64,000 nt of DNA from Demequina globuliformis (GCF_000975155.1 NZ_BBRG01000001.1:248001-312000), one strand, 5' to 3'; positions 17,501 through 27,816 are shown, counted from the first letter of the stretch. Program-made: numbers and translations. The notes: generated by a model from the sequence alone, not told the origin.

Positions 17501-17965
17501 CTAGGCGTCCCAAGGGTCGTGAACTCCCGCGATGTCACGAACCTCCGAACGCAACTCAACCGCAGACGCGAGAATGGAGCGCTCAATAGCCGCATCTCGC
17601 TCGCTCAGATTGCCCGCGATGGCCTCGGTGAACAGCCGAGCGCTTCGATCAACGTACTCGTCAACGAGCCCGAGCGCTTCCGCGACGTTGTCTTTATCGC
17701 AATCCTGATGAGTGAACAACGCGGCAATGAGGTTATGAAGCAGCGCGGTGAAGTCAGACTGCGCGAAAGGGTCGGGAGTCTCACACGCAAGTTCCTCGCG
17801 GACCAATCGGACTGCCGCGCGCTTGTCTGCGATTTCAGGGACGCACCAAGTGTGCGAGCGCGACGTCAAGCGGCGCGAACTCAGCTCCCAAGCCCGGGTC
17901 ATACGCACGGAGCGCTGCACCTCGCCCCCGTCGTTTTCGTCTTGGCCACCATCGTGTGAGGTCAT
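17501..17965 (-). CDS. Hypothetical protein at the island edge
   Basis: 154 residues; polar, with a predicted helical middle (SDFTALLHNLIAALFTHQDCDKDNVAEALGL is split over residues 70-100) and acidic helices to the end. No recognised domain. It is divergent from the OGG-fold gene, 103 bases away, which would suit a small regulator or partner protein, but there is no helix-turn-helix I can point to. An open frame also exists on the other strand; the leftward one has the more protein-like composition. Confidence 0.5.
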   Translation of the reverse strand: MTSHDGGQDENDGGEVQRSVRMTRAWELSSRRLTSRSHTWCVPEIADKRAAVRLVREELACETPDPFAQSDFTALLHNLIAALFTHQDCDKDNVAEALGLVDEYVDRSARLFTEAIAGNLSERDAAIERSILASAVELRSEVRDIAGVHDPWDA

Positions 17966-18068
17966 TCGCTCAAACTAAACGCACACACTGACATTGTGAC
18001 GTGTCGGACCGTGTCGATATGGTCGTTACGGGCCGTACGAGTGCCCACCACATTGCTGAGGAGCACAT

Positions 18069-18851
18069 ATGTCACATGTCGACGACAACAATCCCACGGA
18101 CGCACGGTTTCCCCGATTGCCAGCGGACTTGCGAGTCGAACTCGGGAATCGTCCCCCCGGGCATCCGCCCGTGAGATTCCCAACGGAGCCGTGGCAGGCA
18201 CTCATCAATGCGACGGCACAAGTGGAGCTCGATCTCAGCTCCCTCGGCGGCAGTATCCGTCGCGATGAAGTTGTCGCACTTGCAGATCGAGCCATTGGCT
18301 CCGGGAGGTATCTCGATGCCTTTATCTTGACAATGATCTGGGGCTACGGACCCGCAGGATACGGCCCATCGCGAACGCGAAGCGTCATAGAGAGCGAGCC
18401 CGCCGAAAACTCAAAGGGTGCCTCATCGGTAGAGGCACGGCTCGCCGGGGCAAGCAATCTCGCGCGGACCGGATCGCTCATAGACAGAGCCGACAAGGCG
18501 TACCGGTTCATCAACCGTGGCGAAGGTGAATGCAAGAACCTAGGTCCGTCGTTCTTCACCAAGTGGCTTTACGTCTCGTCGGCCCAGGGCGCCGCGCGAA
18601 GCGCGATGGCGCTGCCTATTCTCGACGAAGTCACGCGCCAATACGTAAATCGCAACCGAGGCACCATTGCGCCGATCCGTGTTCGCTATACCGATGACTA
18701 CGTCCGCTATGTGAAGGTACTCAACCATTGGGCCGGCGAGGCCGAGGAGGGCACCTCAATCGTGGATGTAGAAGAAGCGATCTTCGCGGTTGCCCGACGG
18801 TCGCACGTGTCTTGGACCGACGACCGCTCACTCGACACCGTATTGCGGTGA
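18069..18851 (+). CDS. 8-oxoguanine DNA glycosylase-fold (OGG-like) protein
   Basis: 260 residues. The segments FILTMIWGYGPAGYGPSRT (about residues 85-103) and NLGPSFFTKWLYV (about 157-169) match the pattern of bacterial proteins annotated as OGG fold, a helix-hairpin-helix glycosylase relative common in mobile or defence contexts. A classical OGG catalytic Lys/Asp pair cannot be assigned with confidence, so it may be a DNA-binding rather than base-removing protein. AGGAG lies 5 bases before the ATG. It is the first gene of a rightward series reaching 30110. Family assignment is from memory of the motif pattern. Confidence 0.6.
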   Translation: MSHVDDNNPTDARFPRLPADLRVELGNRPPGHPPVRFPTEPWQALINATAQVELDLSSLGGSIRRDEVVALADRAIGSGRYLDAFILTMIWGYGPAGYGPSRTRSVIESEPAENSKGASSVEARLAGASNLARTGSLIDRADKAYRFINRGEGECKNLGPSFFTKWLYVSSAQGAARSAMALPILDEVTRQYVNRNRGTIAPIRVRYTDDYVRYVKVLNHWAGEAEEGTSIVDVEEAIFAVARRSHVSWTDDRSLDTVLR

Positions 18852-18943
18852 GAGTCGATCGTCGGACGTCATCCTGAGCATGCATCGACAACTCTCCTGT
18901 GGCGACACAGTGCCTAGCCAATAGACGGGTGTCGAGCGAAGAT

Positions 18944-21733
18944 ATGAGCGGCCACAACAACCTCGTCCTGATCCTCGACACCAAATCCCAGCGATGGAAA
19001 GACCGGACGCGCGACGTCCGCAACGTCCAGCCAACAGACCAGGGCTTCGCGGTGACGTTCTCCAACGGCAAGCGTTACCAGTACGGTCCGGAGCGGGTTG
19101 TATTTTCGGAGGCCACTGAGGACATCTCTATTGCCCCCGACCAACGCGTCACCATCGCTGGCGCCGTCGCCGGAGGAGCCACGCGCGTCCAGTATTTCGG
19201 GGACCACACGACTGGGTGGGGCCGCGTGCAGTACACGAATGGGTTCTGGTCAGTGGCGCGCGCAGCTCAGGACATCGAGATTCTGGCTTCCGGGGTCACC
19301 CGAGAAGCCACTCCTGTATGGGAAGCACTGAAGGCGTACTCGGAGGGACTACCCGAAGACGACCCCACGCGGCGGGGATTCGAGCGAATGCGCTTTGTCC
19401 ACCCCGGCAGTGCACTCGCGCGCTACCTCAACGCAGGCGACCCCACGGATCCCACTTCCGACCCAGAAGCGGCCGAGCCCATCTTCCCGTTCCAAGCGAA
19501 CCTCTCGCAGCGGACAGCGGTTCCTCTCGCGCTCACCCAGCCGATCACGGTGATCGACGGGCCTCCGGGTACGGGCAAGACGGAGACAATCCTCAACATC
19601 ATCGCGAATGTCGTCGCCGATCCGGGCGGCAAGGTCGCGGTGGCAACCCTCGCGAACGCCGCCGTGGACAACATCTACGAGAAGCTCACAAAGGAGGGGC
19701 TGGGCTTCGTCGCTGCACCGTTGGGCAATCGCGAACGTGTCGAGGCGTTTGTCCAGGGCCAGCGGCTGCGCGCGAACGAGCTCACCACCTACGTGCAGGG
19801 GCTCTCCCCCGCCATCATCGACCCCACGCGCCTCGCCGCAGCGCGCTCGGCCGTGACGACGGTGTACCGGACCCAGTGGCGGCTTGCACAGGCACGCGCG
19901 GAGCTCCGTGTGACGCGTGCAGAACAGTCCCTATTCCTCGAGCGGCGTGAAGCCGCCCTGACTGATGCGGTCGAGTTACCGCGGAAGGTGACCAAAGCAT
20001 CGGCCGATGCTTTGGTCACCCTGCTCGCGGAACTTGAGGTGCGTGACACCGGCCTGTCGAGGTGGCGGAGTTGGCGACAGAGGCGGCGGCTGCGGCGCAC
20101 CTTTGGGTTGCGACCGCACGTGCTCGATGCGGACATCCGCGCGCAGGTTCAGCAGGAGTTTTACACGGCGCGCATCGACGAACTCACTTACGAAATTGAC
20201 CAGGCCGAGGCGCTGCTCGGCTCTGCCGAACTCGAGGCCGCCGTTCGCGACGTGCGGCACATGTCGAGCGACGTTCTGGACGCGGGAATCGTCGCCAGGT
20301 ACGGAGGGCGCTCCGATGCCGACGCTCCCACGTTCGACGCGGACACCATGTGGCAGGACACCGACCGTCTGGCACGCGAGTACCCAGCGATCTTGAGCTC
20401 GTGCCACTCGCTTCCTAAGTACGTCAACGCCAACGAACTGCTCGATGTACTGATCCTGGATGAAGCCTCGCAGATCAGCCTGCCCGTGGCAGTACTGGCC
20501 TTGGCAATGGCGCGGCGAGTGGTGATCGTGGGCGACACTAACCAGTTGGGACACATCCTTAGTGATAGTGCCTCAAACGCCACTCCCCCGGACGGGCCGT
20601 ACGACTTCGAGCGCCACTCCATCCTCAGTTCCGTCATCGAGCTCTACGGCGATACGCTGCCGCGGGTCATGCTGCGCGAACACTACCGCTGCGATCCGCG
20701 CATCATCGAGTTCTGCAATCGCCAGTACTACGGCGGCGCCCTACTGGCCATGACCGGCGAGGGCGATGGCCCCGCGATGTCCCTGGTCCGTACCGCGCCC
20801 GGCTATCACGCCCGCCGCGCTCCTACGGGCGGCGGCGTCAACCAGCGCGAACTCGACGTCGTGGCCCAAGAGGTAGTTCCGCACGTGCTGGCCGACTTCC
20901 CTCTCGACGACATTGGTCTCGTAACGCCCTACCGCGCGCAGGCGAACCTTGCAGTGACCGCGTGCCCGGGTCTCGAGGCGGACACGGTGCACAAGTACCA
21001 AGGCCGGGCGAAGAAGGCGATGGTCATGTCCGCAGTGGTGTCGGGCCCGGATCCGGCCGATGCCGTGGTCGCGTTTGTCGACGACTCAAGGATGATCAAT
21101 GTGGCCGTCTCGCGAGCGCAGCAACACTTCGCCCTGGTCGTGAACCCCGACCTCCCCGCCGACTACGCGAACCTCACCGCGCTATCCGAGTACATCGCGA
21201 TGCAGTCCCCGGGCGACGTGTACCGCTCGAAGGTGGTGTCCGTGTTCGACGTCCTCTACTCGACCTATTCCCAACGCCTGCTCGAGGTATCGCGACGCAT
21301 CACGGGCCGGCTCCAGTACCGCTCGGAGGAGGCGATGCTGCTGGTGTTGGAGCGCACGCTCGAAGGGCCCGGGTTCGAGGGCATTGGTGTCGCCACACAG
21401 GTGCACCTCATCAACCTGCTCCCGCACCTGGACCTGCTGGACGATGCCGCTGCCGGCTACGTGCGCCGTGGGGCGTCGCTCGACTTTGTGCTTTACTCCG
21501 AGGTCACAGGCCGCGCGCTGGGTGCGATCGAAGTGGACGGGCACGCATTTCATGCCGCCAATCCTGAGCAGCTCGAGAAGGATGCACTCAAGGACCGGAT
21601 CTTGGAAACGTATGGTGTTCCGCTCGAGAGGTTTGCGACGACGGGGAGCGGTGAGGACCAGAGAGTTCAAAGCTTCGTGAAATCGGTCACACGAGCATGG
21701 ACAAGTAACAGCAGGCATTCTCCGGTCCGATAG
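18944..21733 (+). CDS. SF1 helicase (UPF1-like) with C-terminal DUF2726/PD-(D/E)XK-like domain
   Basis: 929 residues. A beta-rich N-terminal region (1-190) precedes an AAA_11/AAA_12 superfamily 1 helicase core: Walker A GPPGTGKT at 206-213, Walker B DEAS at 506-509, then GDTNQL, LREHYRCDPRI, VHKYQGRAK and the arginine-finger motif NVAVSRAQQHF. A charged coiled insertion (about 300-450) splits the core. The last about 85 residues (LDFVLYS, AIEVDGHAFH, KDRIL, LERFAT) resemble DUF2726, a PD-(D/E)XK relative; here the E-x-K position reads E-V-D, so nuclease activity is uncertain. ATG 18944 is chosen; GTG 18929 and GTG 18899 are alternatives. Likely a DNA- or RNA-processing defence or repair protein. 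Confidence 0.85.
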   Translation: MSGHNNLVLILDTKSQRWKDRTRDVRNVQPTDQGFAVTFSNGKRYQYGPERVVFSEATEDISIAPDQRVTIAGAVAGGATRVQYFGDHTTGWGRVQYTNGFWSVARAAQDIEILASGVTREATPVWEALKAYSEGLPEDDPTRRGFERMRFVHPGSALARYLNAGDPTDPTSDPEAAEPIFPFQANLSQRTAVPLALTQPITVIDGPPGTGKTETILNIIANVVADPGGKVAVATLANAAVDNIYEKLTKEGLGFVAAPLGNRERVEAFVQGQRLRANELTTYVQGLSPAIIDPTRLAAARSAVTTVYRTQWRLAQARAELRVTRAEQSLFLERREAALTDAVELPRKVTKASADALVTLLAELEVRDTGLSRWRSWRQRRRLRRTFGLRPHVLDADIRAQVQQEFYTARIDELTYEIDQAEALLGSAELEAAVRDVRHMSSDVLDAGIVARYGGRSDADAPTFDADTMWQDTDRLAREYPAILSSCHSLPKYVNANELLDVLILDEASQISLPVAVLALAMARRVVIVGDTNQLGHILSDSASNATPPDGPYDFERHSILSSVIELYGDTLPRVMLREHYRCDPRIIEFCNRQYYGGALLAMTGEGDGPAMSLVRTAPGYHARRAPTGGGVNQRELDVVAQEVVPHVLADFPLDDIGLVTPYRAQANLAVTACPGLEADTVHKYQGRAKKAMVMSAVVSGPDPADAVVAFVDDSRMINVAVSRAQQHFALVVNPDLPADYANLTALSEYIAMQSPGDVYRSKVVSVFDVLYSTYSQRLLEVSRRITGRLQYRSEEAMLLVLERTLEGPGFEGIGVATQVHLINLLPHLDLLDDAAAGYVRRGASLDFVLYSEVTGRALGAIEVDGHAFHAANPEQLEKDALKDRILETYGVPLERFATTGSGEDQRVQSFVKSVTRAWTSNSRHSPVR
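19987..20020. repeat. Perfect 34-bp palindrome inside the helicase gene
   Basis: The left arm (19987-20003) and right arm (20004-20020) are exact reverse complements without spacer. The centre contains one GGCCGATGC copy in each orientation (19997-20005 and 20002-20010). It encodes part of the charged insertion (VTKASADALVT) of the helicase. Confidence 0.97.
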
Positions 21734-21767
21734 AGTCGCCTACACCAACGATGCTGAGGGGGCGTCC

Positions 21768-22952
21768 ATGGCCGGATACGCAGTCATTGATGTCGAAACC
21801 ACGGGCTTTGCCTACAAGACGACCGACCGGATCTGTGAAGTCGCGGTGGTCCTGCTCGACCGCGAAGGACGGCGCGAGGACTCGTACTCGACTTTGGTCA
21901 ATCCGCAACGCGACCTCGGAGCCCAACACATCCACCGTATTGATGCGACCGACGCTCGCCTTGCGCCAACGTTCGAACGCATTAGCGGCGACTTAACCGC
22001 CCTCCTCGGGGGCCGCACGCTCGTCGCACACAACGCACCATTCGATATGCGTTTCCTCATCGCGGAGTACGCACGTACCGGTGTCACGCTCTCGATCACC
22101 CCGGACGATGCGGTCTGCACAATGAGCCTGGCGCGACAACTCAGCGTGCCGACAAAGCTGGCGGACGCATGCGCCTATTACGGCATCCCGCTCGATGGGG
22201 CGCACGCGGCCCTTGTCGATGCGGAGGCGACCGCGGACCTTTTGCTGCACTACCGAAAACATCCCGCCGTCGGCCACCAGTGGGACCGGCTGTGCTGCGC
22301 AGGCGAGCAACTTTACTGGCCCACGACGGAACCGTTACACACCCCGACTGTGCCACGCGGTGCCTCGGCCCCTGGCAGCGGACTCCTCGAGGCAGTAGTC
22401 ACGTCGTACCAGCCACTCGCATCCAACGCGAACGAAGACGCATACCTGCAGCTTCTCGAGCGAGTACTCCTCGACAGGAAGATCACCGCAAAAGAGCGTC
22501 GCGACCTCGACGCTCTCGCCGCAAACCTGGGACTCTCCGAGTCGGCCCGTGCCGCTCTCCACCGCACATATCTGCTCGCCGTCATCGATAGCGCCTGCGA
22601 AGACGACGTCCTTACCGCGGACGAACGAGCGCACATCATCAATCTCGCGAGCCTCCTCGATCTAGAAGACATCGAAACCGAGGCGCTGCTCGCGCACGCC
22701 TCCACGAATGTCAGCACGGTCTCCAGCGACCTCAACCTCGCACCGGGAGCACTGGTCGTCCTCACCGGGTTTGGCGCCGCAGACAAGGCCCGGCTCACTG
22801 CGCTAGCCGAGTCTCAGGGGCTGGCGGTGTGGCCCGGCGTCAAGAAGGGCGTTGCAGCGGTGATCGCCAAAGAGCCAGGTTCCAACTCCGGCAAAGCGAA
22901 AAAGGCGCGGCAGACCGGGGTTCCCGTAGTTTCCGAGAGCGTCCTCACCTAA
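21768..22952 (+). CDS. DEDDh exonuclease (DnaQ-like) with TerB-like and BRCT-like regions
   Basis: 394 residues. The first about 165 residues are a DnaQ/epsilon-type 3'-5' exonuclease with Exo I IDVETTG (Asp8, Glu10), Exo II HNAPFDMRF and Exo III HAALVDAEATADL. The middle (about 215-300) resembles TerB-like helical repeats (LLERVLLDRKITAKER, VLTADERAHI). The C-terminal about 75 residues (ALVVLTGFG, ALAESQGLAV, VIAKEPGSNSGKAKKARQTGVPVVSESVL) look like a BRCT fold. This layout recurs in actinobacteria. It follows the helicase by 34 bases and the Type ISP gene follows by 58, suggesting co-transcription. Confidence 0.88.
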   Translation: MAGYAVIDVETTGFAYKTTDRICEVAVVLLDREGRREDSYSTLVNPQRDLGAQHIHRIDATDARLAPTFERISGDLTALLGGRTLVAHNAPFDMRFLIAEYARTGVTLSITPDDAVCTMSLARQLSVPTKLADACAYYGIPLDGAHAALVDAEATADLLLHYRKHPAVGHQWDRLCCAGEQLYWPTTEPLHTPTVPRGASAPGSGLLEAVVTSYQPLASNANEDAYLQLLERVLLDRKITAKERRDLDALAANLGLSESARAALHRTYLLAVIDSACEDDVLTADERAHIINLASLLDLEDIETEALLAHASTNVSTVSSDLNLAPGALVVLTGFGAADKARLTALAESQGLAVWPGVKKGVAAVIAKEPGSNSGKAKKARQTGVPVVSESVLT

Positions 22953-23010
22953 CCCCGCGCAACACGTTGTTGTTTCACGCGTATTTGCACGACAAGAAAG
23001 ACTGACACAC

Positions 23011-26000
23011 ATGACTTCCACGGTTGAAGACCTCCTCGACAAGTTTCTGTTCGAGTCGCAGTCCACTGCCGAGCAGGGTTCCAAGTTTGAGCGCCTGATC
23101 AAGGCGTTCCTCCTCAATGACGTGGAGTGGTCGCAGCGCTTTGACGCGGTGTGGGAGTGGATGGAGTGGCCTGAGCGCGAGGGCACGCGCGATACCGGGA
23201 TTGACTTGGTCGCGCGCTACCGCGAGTCCGGCGACCTGGTTGCCGTGCAGTGCAAGTTCTATGACCCTGAGACGGTGCTGTCCAAGCAGCACATCGACTC
23301 GTTCCTGTCCGACTCTGGCAAGGACCCGTTCCAGGAGCGCCTGGTCGTGTCGACCGCGCTTCGGTGGGGGCCCAACGCCGAGGCCGCTATCCGCGGCCAG
23401 TCCAAGCCCGTGCACCGCATCGGCCTGCACGACCTAGTCGACAGTTCGATCGACTGGGAGCAGTTCGACTTCGCGACCCCTGAGATCCTGGAGCTGAAGG
23501 AGCGCAAGCGGCTGCGCCCGCACCAAACGGAGGCGCTGGGCAAGGTCCGTGCAGGCTTCGAGGAGCATGATCGCGGCAAGTTGATCATGGCGTGCGGAAC
23601 GGGTAAGACGTTCACGTCACTGAAGATTGTGGAAGACCAGGTGCCGTTGGGTGGCTCGGTCCTGTTCCTGGTGCCGTCCATCGCACTGCTGTCACAGACG
23701 CTGCGTGAGTGGTCGATCGAGGCCGAGGCGTCACTGCGCACCTTTGCCGTGTGTTCAGACATCAAGGTGGGCCGCAATGATGACTCCCCCGAGATCTCTG
23801 TCGTCGACCTCGCCATCCCCGCCACCACAGACCCGCTCAAGCTCGCCGCTCAGGTCAAGAACCCGGACGTTGCGCAGAACCGCATCACGGTGGTGTTCTC
23901 GACCTATCAGTCCATTGATGTAGTCGCCAAGGCGCAGAAGGATGCGGGACTTCCCGACTTCGACATGATCATCTGTGACGAGGCTCACCGCACCACCGGT
24001 GCAACCTTGGCTAACACGGACGAGTCGGCGTTCGTGAAGGTCCACAACGAGGACTTCATCAAGGCCTCCAAGCGCCTCTACATGACTGCGACGCCTCGTA
24101 TTTATGACGACAATTCCAAGGCCAAGGCGGGACAAGCCAACGCTGTGATCGCGTCCATGGACGACGAGAACTACTACGGACCGGAGTTCCACCGGCTCGG
24201 CTTTGGTGAAGCAGTGTCGATGAATCTGCTCACCGACTACAAGGTGCTCGTGCTTGCCGTCGACGAAGGAAGCGTCTCCAAGACCTTCCAAGGAACGATG
24301 GAGGCCAACAGCGAGCTCAAACTCGACGACGTCGCCCGCATCGTGGGCTGCTGGAACGGCCTAGCGAAGATCGGCCAAGCCGAACACGACTTCTCCGTCG
24401 ACCCCGAGCCCATGAAGCGCGCCGTCGCGTTCTCCCGTGACATCAAAGCGTCCAAGCAGTTCGCGGCCATGTTTGACGAGGTCATCGGTGACTACGTCCG
24501 CAACCAGGGCATCGGCGAAGACGAGGGCGACCGTACACCGCTGGATGCGACCGTGCATCACGTGGACGGGTCGATGAACATCCTCACCCGCAACGAGGAA
24601 CTCGACTGGCTCAAGACCGACCCCGGCGCAGACGCCTGCCGAGTCCTGACCAACGCCAAATGCCTGTCCGAAGGCGTAGACGTCCCCGCACTCGATGCGG
24701 TGATGTTCCTCAACCCCCGCAAGTCCGTCGTCGACGTCGTCCAGTCCGTGGGACGCGTGATGCGTCGTGCGCCGGGCAAGAAGTACGGCTACATCATCCT
24801 GCCCATCGGCATCCCTGCGGGGACGAGTCCCGAGGAGGCGCTACGGGACAACGAGCGCTACCGCGTCGTCTGGGAAGTCCTCCAGGCCCTGCGCGCCCAC
24901 GATGAGCGCTTCAACGCGATGGTCAACAAGCTCGAGCTCAACAAGAGCCGTGACCAGCGCATCAACGTCATCGGCATCGGAGGCGGTCGCGACGACGACA
25001 ACGAGTCCACCAAGCCCAAGACCGATGGCCCGCAGCACCAGCAGCTGGCGTTCGATCTCGCCGCCCTTGAAGAGTGGCGCGACGCGATCTACGCCAAGAT
25101 CGTTCAAAAGGTCGGCACCCGTAGGTACTGGGAGGACTGGGCCAAGGACGTCGCCCAGATCGCCGAACGCCACCGCACCCGGCTGCTCACAATCCTTGAC
25201 TCCGGTCACGCCGCCGACGAGTTCACCGCCTTCCACAAGGCCTTGCAGGCGAACCTGAACGACGGCATCTCCCGCGACGACGCCATCGACATGCTCTCCC
25301 AACACATGATCACCAAGCCCGTGTTCGATGCGCTCTTCAGCGAGTACGCGTTCGCCGACCACAACCCGGTGTCCAAGGTCATGCAGACCATGCTGGAAAC
25401 CCTCGAGGGAGCCAACCTCGGGTCCGAGACCGAGCCCTTGGAGAAGTTCTACGAGTCCGTCCGCCTACGCGCCGCAGGCATCGACAACGCTGAGGGCAAG
25501 CAGCGCATCATCACCGAGCTCTATGAGCGGTTCTTCAAGCTCGCGTTCCCCCGCGCCGCCGACGCCCTTGGCATCGTCTACACCCCCACCGAGATCGTCG
25601 ACTTCATCATCCGCTCCGTAGACCACCTCTCCCGTGAACACTTCGGCAGGGGACTCACCGACGAGGGCGTGCATGTCCTTGACCCCTTCACCGGCACCGG
25701 CACCTTTATCACCCGTCTCATCGCGTCGGGCCTGATCGAGCCTCACGACCTGGCACGCAAGTACGCGTCCGAGCTACACGCCAACGAGATCATGCTGCTG
25801 GCGTACTACATCGCCGCCATCAACATCGAAACCACCTACCAACAGCAAATGTCCGACGCCGGGGTCGAGGCCCCGTACGAAGCATTCGATGGGATCGTGC
25901 TCACCGACACCTTCCAGATGACCGAGAAAGACGACATCGACGACCTCCTCGTCTTCACCCACAACAACGCCCGGGTCGAAGCACAACGACAGCTGGACAT

Positions 26001-27816
26001 CCGCGTCATCATCGGTAATCCGCCCTACTCCGTCGGCCAAACCTCCGGCAACGACAACAACGCCAACGTCAAGTACCCCCACCTGGACAAGTCCATCGAG
26101 ACGACGTTCGCAGCCAAGTCAAGGGCAACGAACAAACGCAGCCTCTACGACTCCTACATCCGCGCGATCCGCTGGTCCGCGAACCGCATCGGCGACGCCG
26201 GGCTCATCGGGTTCGTGACCAACGGCGGCTTCATCGACGCGAACACAGCAGACGGGCTGCGCAAGACCCTCGCCGACGAGTTCACCGACATTTACGTCTT
26301 CAACATGCGCGGAAACATGCGTGCTACCAACTGGAAGGCAGAAGGCGGCCAGGTCTTCGGCGCTGGATCGCAAACGACTGTCGCTGTGACCTTCCTCGTC
26401 AAGAACCCAGAACGTGATCAGGACCGCGCGACCGTGCACTACTTCCAGACGCCTGACGCGGCCACACGCGAGGACAAGCTTGAGCTCGCCGAGTCAGGTT
26501 CTGCCAGAACCATCGCATGGCAATCGATCGAGCCCAATGACGCCGGAGACTGGATCAACCAACGTTCCGACCAGTTCCAGTCATGGCACCCCATAGGTGG
26601 CGGCAATGACGCCGCGTTCCGTACCTACTCCGGCGGGATCAAGACCAACCGAGATGCGTGGGTATACAACTTCTCGTCGACCGAACTCGAAGCCAACGTG
26701 CGCCGGATGGTCGACTTCTACAACTCGCAGGTCGAAGGCTACGCAGCTCACCTTTCGCGACACCCCGGCACCGACCGAAAGAATGGCGTCGACAAGTTTA
26801 TTGACAATGACCCCACCAACATCAGTTGGAACCGCGCAGACAAGGCCAACGTCGCACGGGGTCGCACCTACGCTCTTGATCCCTCGCGCACTTTCGTAGG
26901 GGCCTACCGTCCATTCACCAAGCAAACGGTTCAGTTTCAACCGGACCTGAACGACATGGTGTACCGCATGCCGTCGATGTTCCCCACCCCCGGACACACC
27001 AACATCGGTTTCGACATCACAGGCGCAGGTTCCCATTTCGAGTTCTGCCTAATCGCCACAGACCAACTGCCGAACCTGCATTTGCTCGACACCGGCCAGT
27101 TCTTCGCCCGCTATACCTATGAGCCCGTCGAGGACGGCACGCTCGAACTTTCAGACGATGTCATCGACGGGTACCGTCGCCTCGACAACATCACCGACGC
27201 CACGCTCAAGCAATACCGTTCCTGGTATGGCGGCGACGTCACTAAGGACGACATCTTCGCGTATCTTTACGGCTTCCTCCACTCCCCCGACTTCCGCAGC
27301 CGGTTCGCTGCGGACCTGAAGCGTTCGCTGCCACGTATTCCACGCATCGGCGCAGAGCAGTTCCCTATGTTCCGTGACGCGGGGAAGGTGTTGCTCGACC
27401 TGCACATCGGGTACGAGAACGTCGACCCCTACCCCGTGGTGGTGGACGGGGTACCGGACAGGCTCTATGGCGACGCACTGTACGACGCGCTGCGGGTCCA
27501 GAAGATGAAATACGGCAAGCGGGGCAAGAGTCAAGACAAGACCGTCATCCACTACTCGCCGACGATCACGGTCTCCCGCATCCCCGAGGAAGCGCAGCGC
27601 TACATGCTGGGGTCACGCTCGGGCCTCGACTGGATCATCGACCGCTACCAGGTCAAGACGGACAAGGCCTCCGGCATAGTCAACGACCCCAACAACTGGT
27701 CGCGGGAGGTCGGTAACCCCCGCTACATCCTGGACCTCATCGCCAAGGTCACCACGGTGTCCGTCGAGACGATGAAGATCGTTGACTCCCTTCCTTCGCT
27801 CGAAATCGTGAAGTAG
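23011..27816 (+). CDS. Type ISP restriction-modification enzyme (Mrr nuclease-SF2 helicase-methylase-specificity)
   Basis: A 1601-residue single-chain restriction enzyme. N-terminal Mrr-like nuclease with Asp65 and Gln80-x-Lys82 (GIDLVARY, VQCKFY); SF2 helicase/translocase with Walker A CGTGKT (195-200) and DEAH box (323-326), STYQS and SVGRVMRRAPGK motif VI; a coupler; an N6-adenine methyltransferase with motif I DPFTGTGTF (891-899) and motif IV NPPY (1003-1006); and a C-terminal target-recognition region. All catalytic motifs look intact. Type ISP enzymes such as LlaBIII methylate self DNA and translocate along and cut unmodified DNA. No separate specificity subunit is needed. The next gene starts 41 bases after its stop. 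Confidence 0.94.
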   Translation: MTSTVEDLLDKFLFESQSTAEQGSKFERLIKAFLLNDVEWSQRFDAVWEWMEWPEREGTRDTGIDLVARYRESGDLVAVQCKFYDPETVLSKQHIDSFLSDSGKDPFQERLVVSTALRWGPNAEAAIRGQSKPVHRIGLHDLVDSSIDWEQFDFATPEILELKERKRLRPHQTEALGKVRAGFEEHDRGKLIMACGTGKTFTSLKIVEDQVPLGGSVLFLVPSIALLSQTLREWSIEAEASLRTFAVCSDIKVGRNDDSPEISVVDLAIPATTDPLKLAAQVKNPDVAQNRITVVFSTYQSIDVVAKAQKDAGLPDFDMIICDEAHRTTGATLANTDESAFVKVHNEDFIKASKRLYMTATPRIYDDNSKAKAGQANAVIASMDDENYYGPEFHRLGFGEAVSMNLLTDYKVLVLAVDEGSVSKTFQGTMEANSELKLDDVARIVGCWNGLAKIGQAEHDFSVDPEPMKRAVAFSRDIKASKQFAAMFDEVIGDYVRNQGIGEDEGDRTPLDATVHHVDGSMNILTRNEELDWLKTDPGADACRVLTNAKCLSEGVDVPALDAVMFLNPRKSVVDVVQSVGRVMRRAPGKKYGYIILPIGIPAGTSPEEALRDNERYRVVWEVLQALRAHDERFNAMVNKLELNKSRDQRINVIGIGGGRDDDNESTKPKTDGPQHQQLAFDLAALEEWRDAIYAKIVQKVGTRRYWEDWAKDVAQIAERHRTRLLTILDSGHAADEFTAFHKALQANLNDGISRDDAIDMLSQHMITKPVFDALFSEYAFADHNPVSKVMQTMLETLEGANLGSETEPLEKFYESVRLRAAGIDNAEGKQRIITELYERFFKLAFPRAADALGIVYTPTEIVDFIIRSVDHLSREHFGRGLTDEGVHVLDPFTGTGTFITRLIASGLIEPHDLARKYASELHANEIMLLAYYIAAINIETTYQQQMSDAGVEAPYEAFDGIVLTDTFQMTEKDDIDDLLVFTHNNARVEAQRQLDIRVIIGNPPYSVGQTSGNDNNANVKYPHLDKSIETTFAAKSRATNKRSLYDSYIRAIRWSANRIGDAGLIGFVTNGGFIDANTADGLRKTLADEFTDIYVFNMRGNMRATNWKAEGGQVFGAGSQTTVAVTFLVKNPERDQDRATVHYFQTPDAATREDKLELAESGSARTIAWQSIEPNDAGDWINQRSDQFQSWHPIGGGNDAAFRTYSGGIKTNRDAWVYNFSSTELEANVRRMVDFYNSQVEGYAAHLSRHPGTDRKNGVDKFIDNDPTNISWNRADKANVARGRTYALDPSRTFVGAYRPFTKQTVQFQPDLNDMVYRMPSMFPTPGHTNIGFDITGAGSHFEFCLIATDQLPNLHLLDTGQFFARYTYEPVEDGTLELSDDVIDGYRRLDNITDATLKQYRSWYGGDVTKDDIFAYLYGFLHSPDFRSRFAADLKRSLPRIPRIGAEQFPMFRDAGKVLLDLHIGYENVDPYPVVVDGVPDRLYGDALYDALRVQKMKYGKRGKSQDKTVIHYSPTITVSRIPEEAQRYMLGSRSGLDWIIDRYQVKTDKASGIVNDPNNWSREVGNPRYILDLIAKVTTVSVETMKIVDSLPSLEIVK

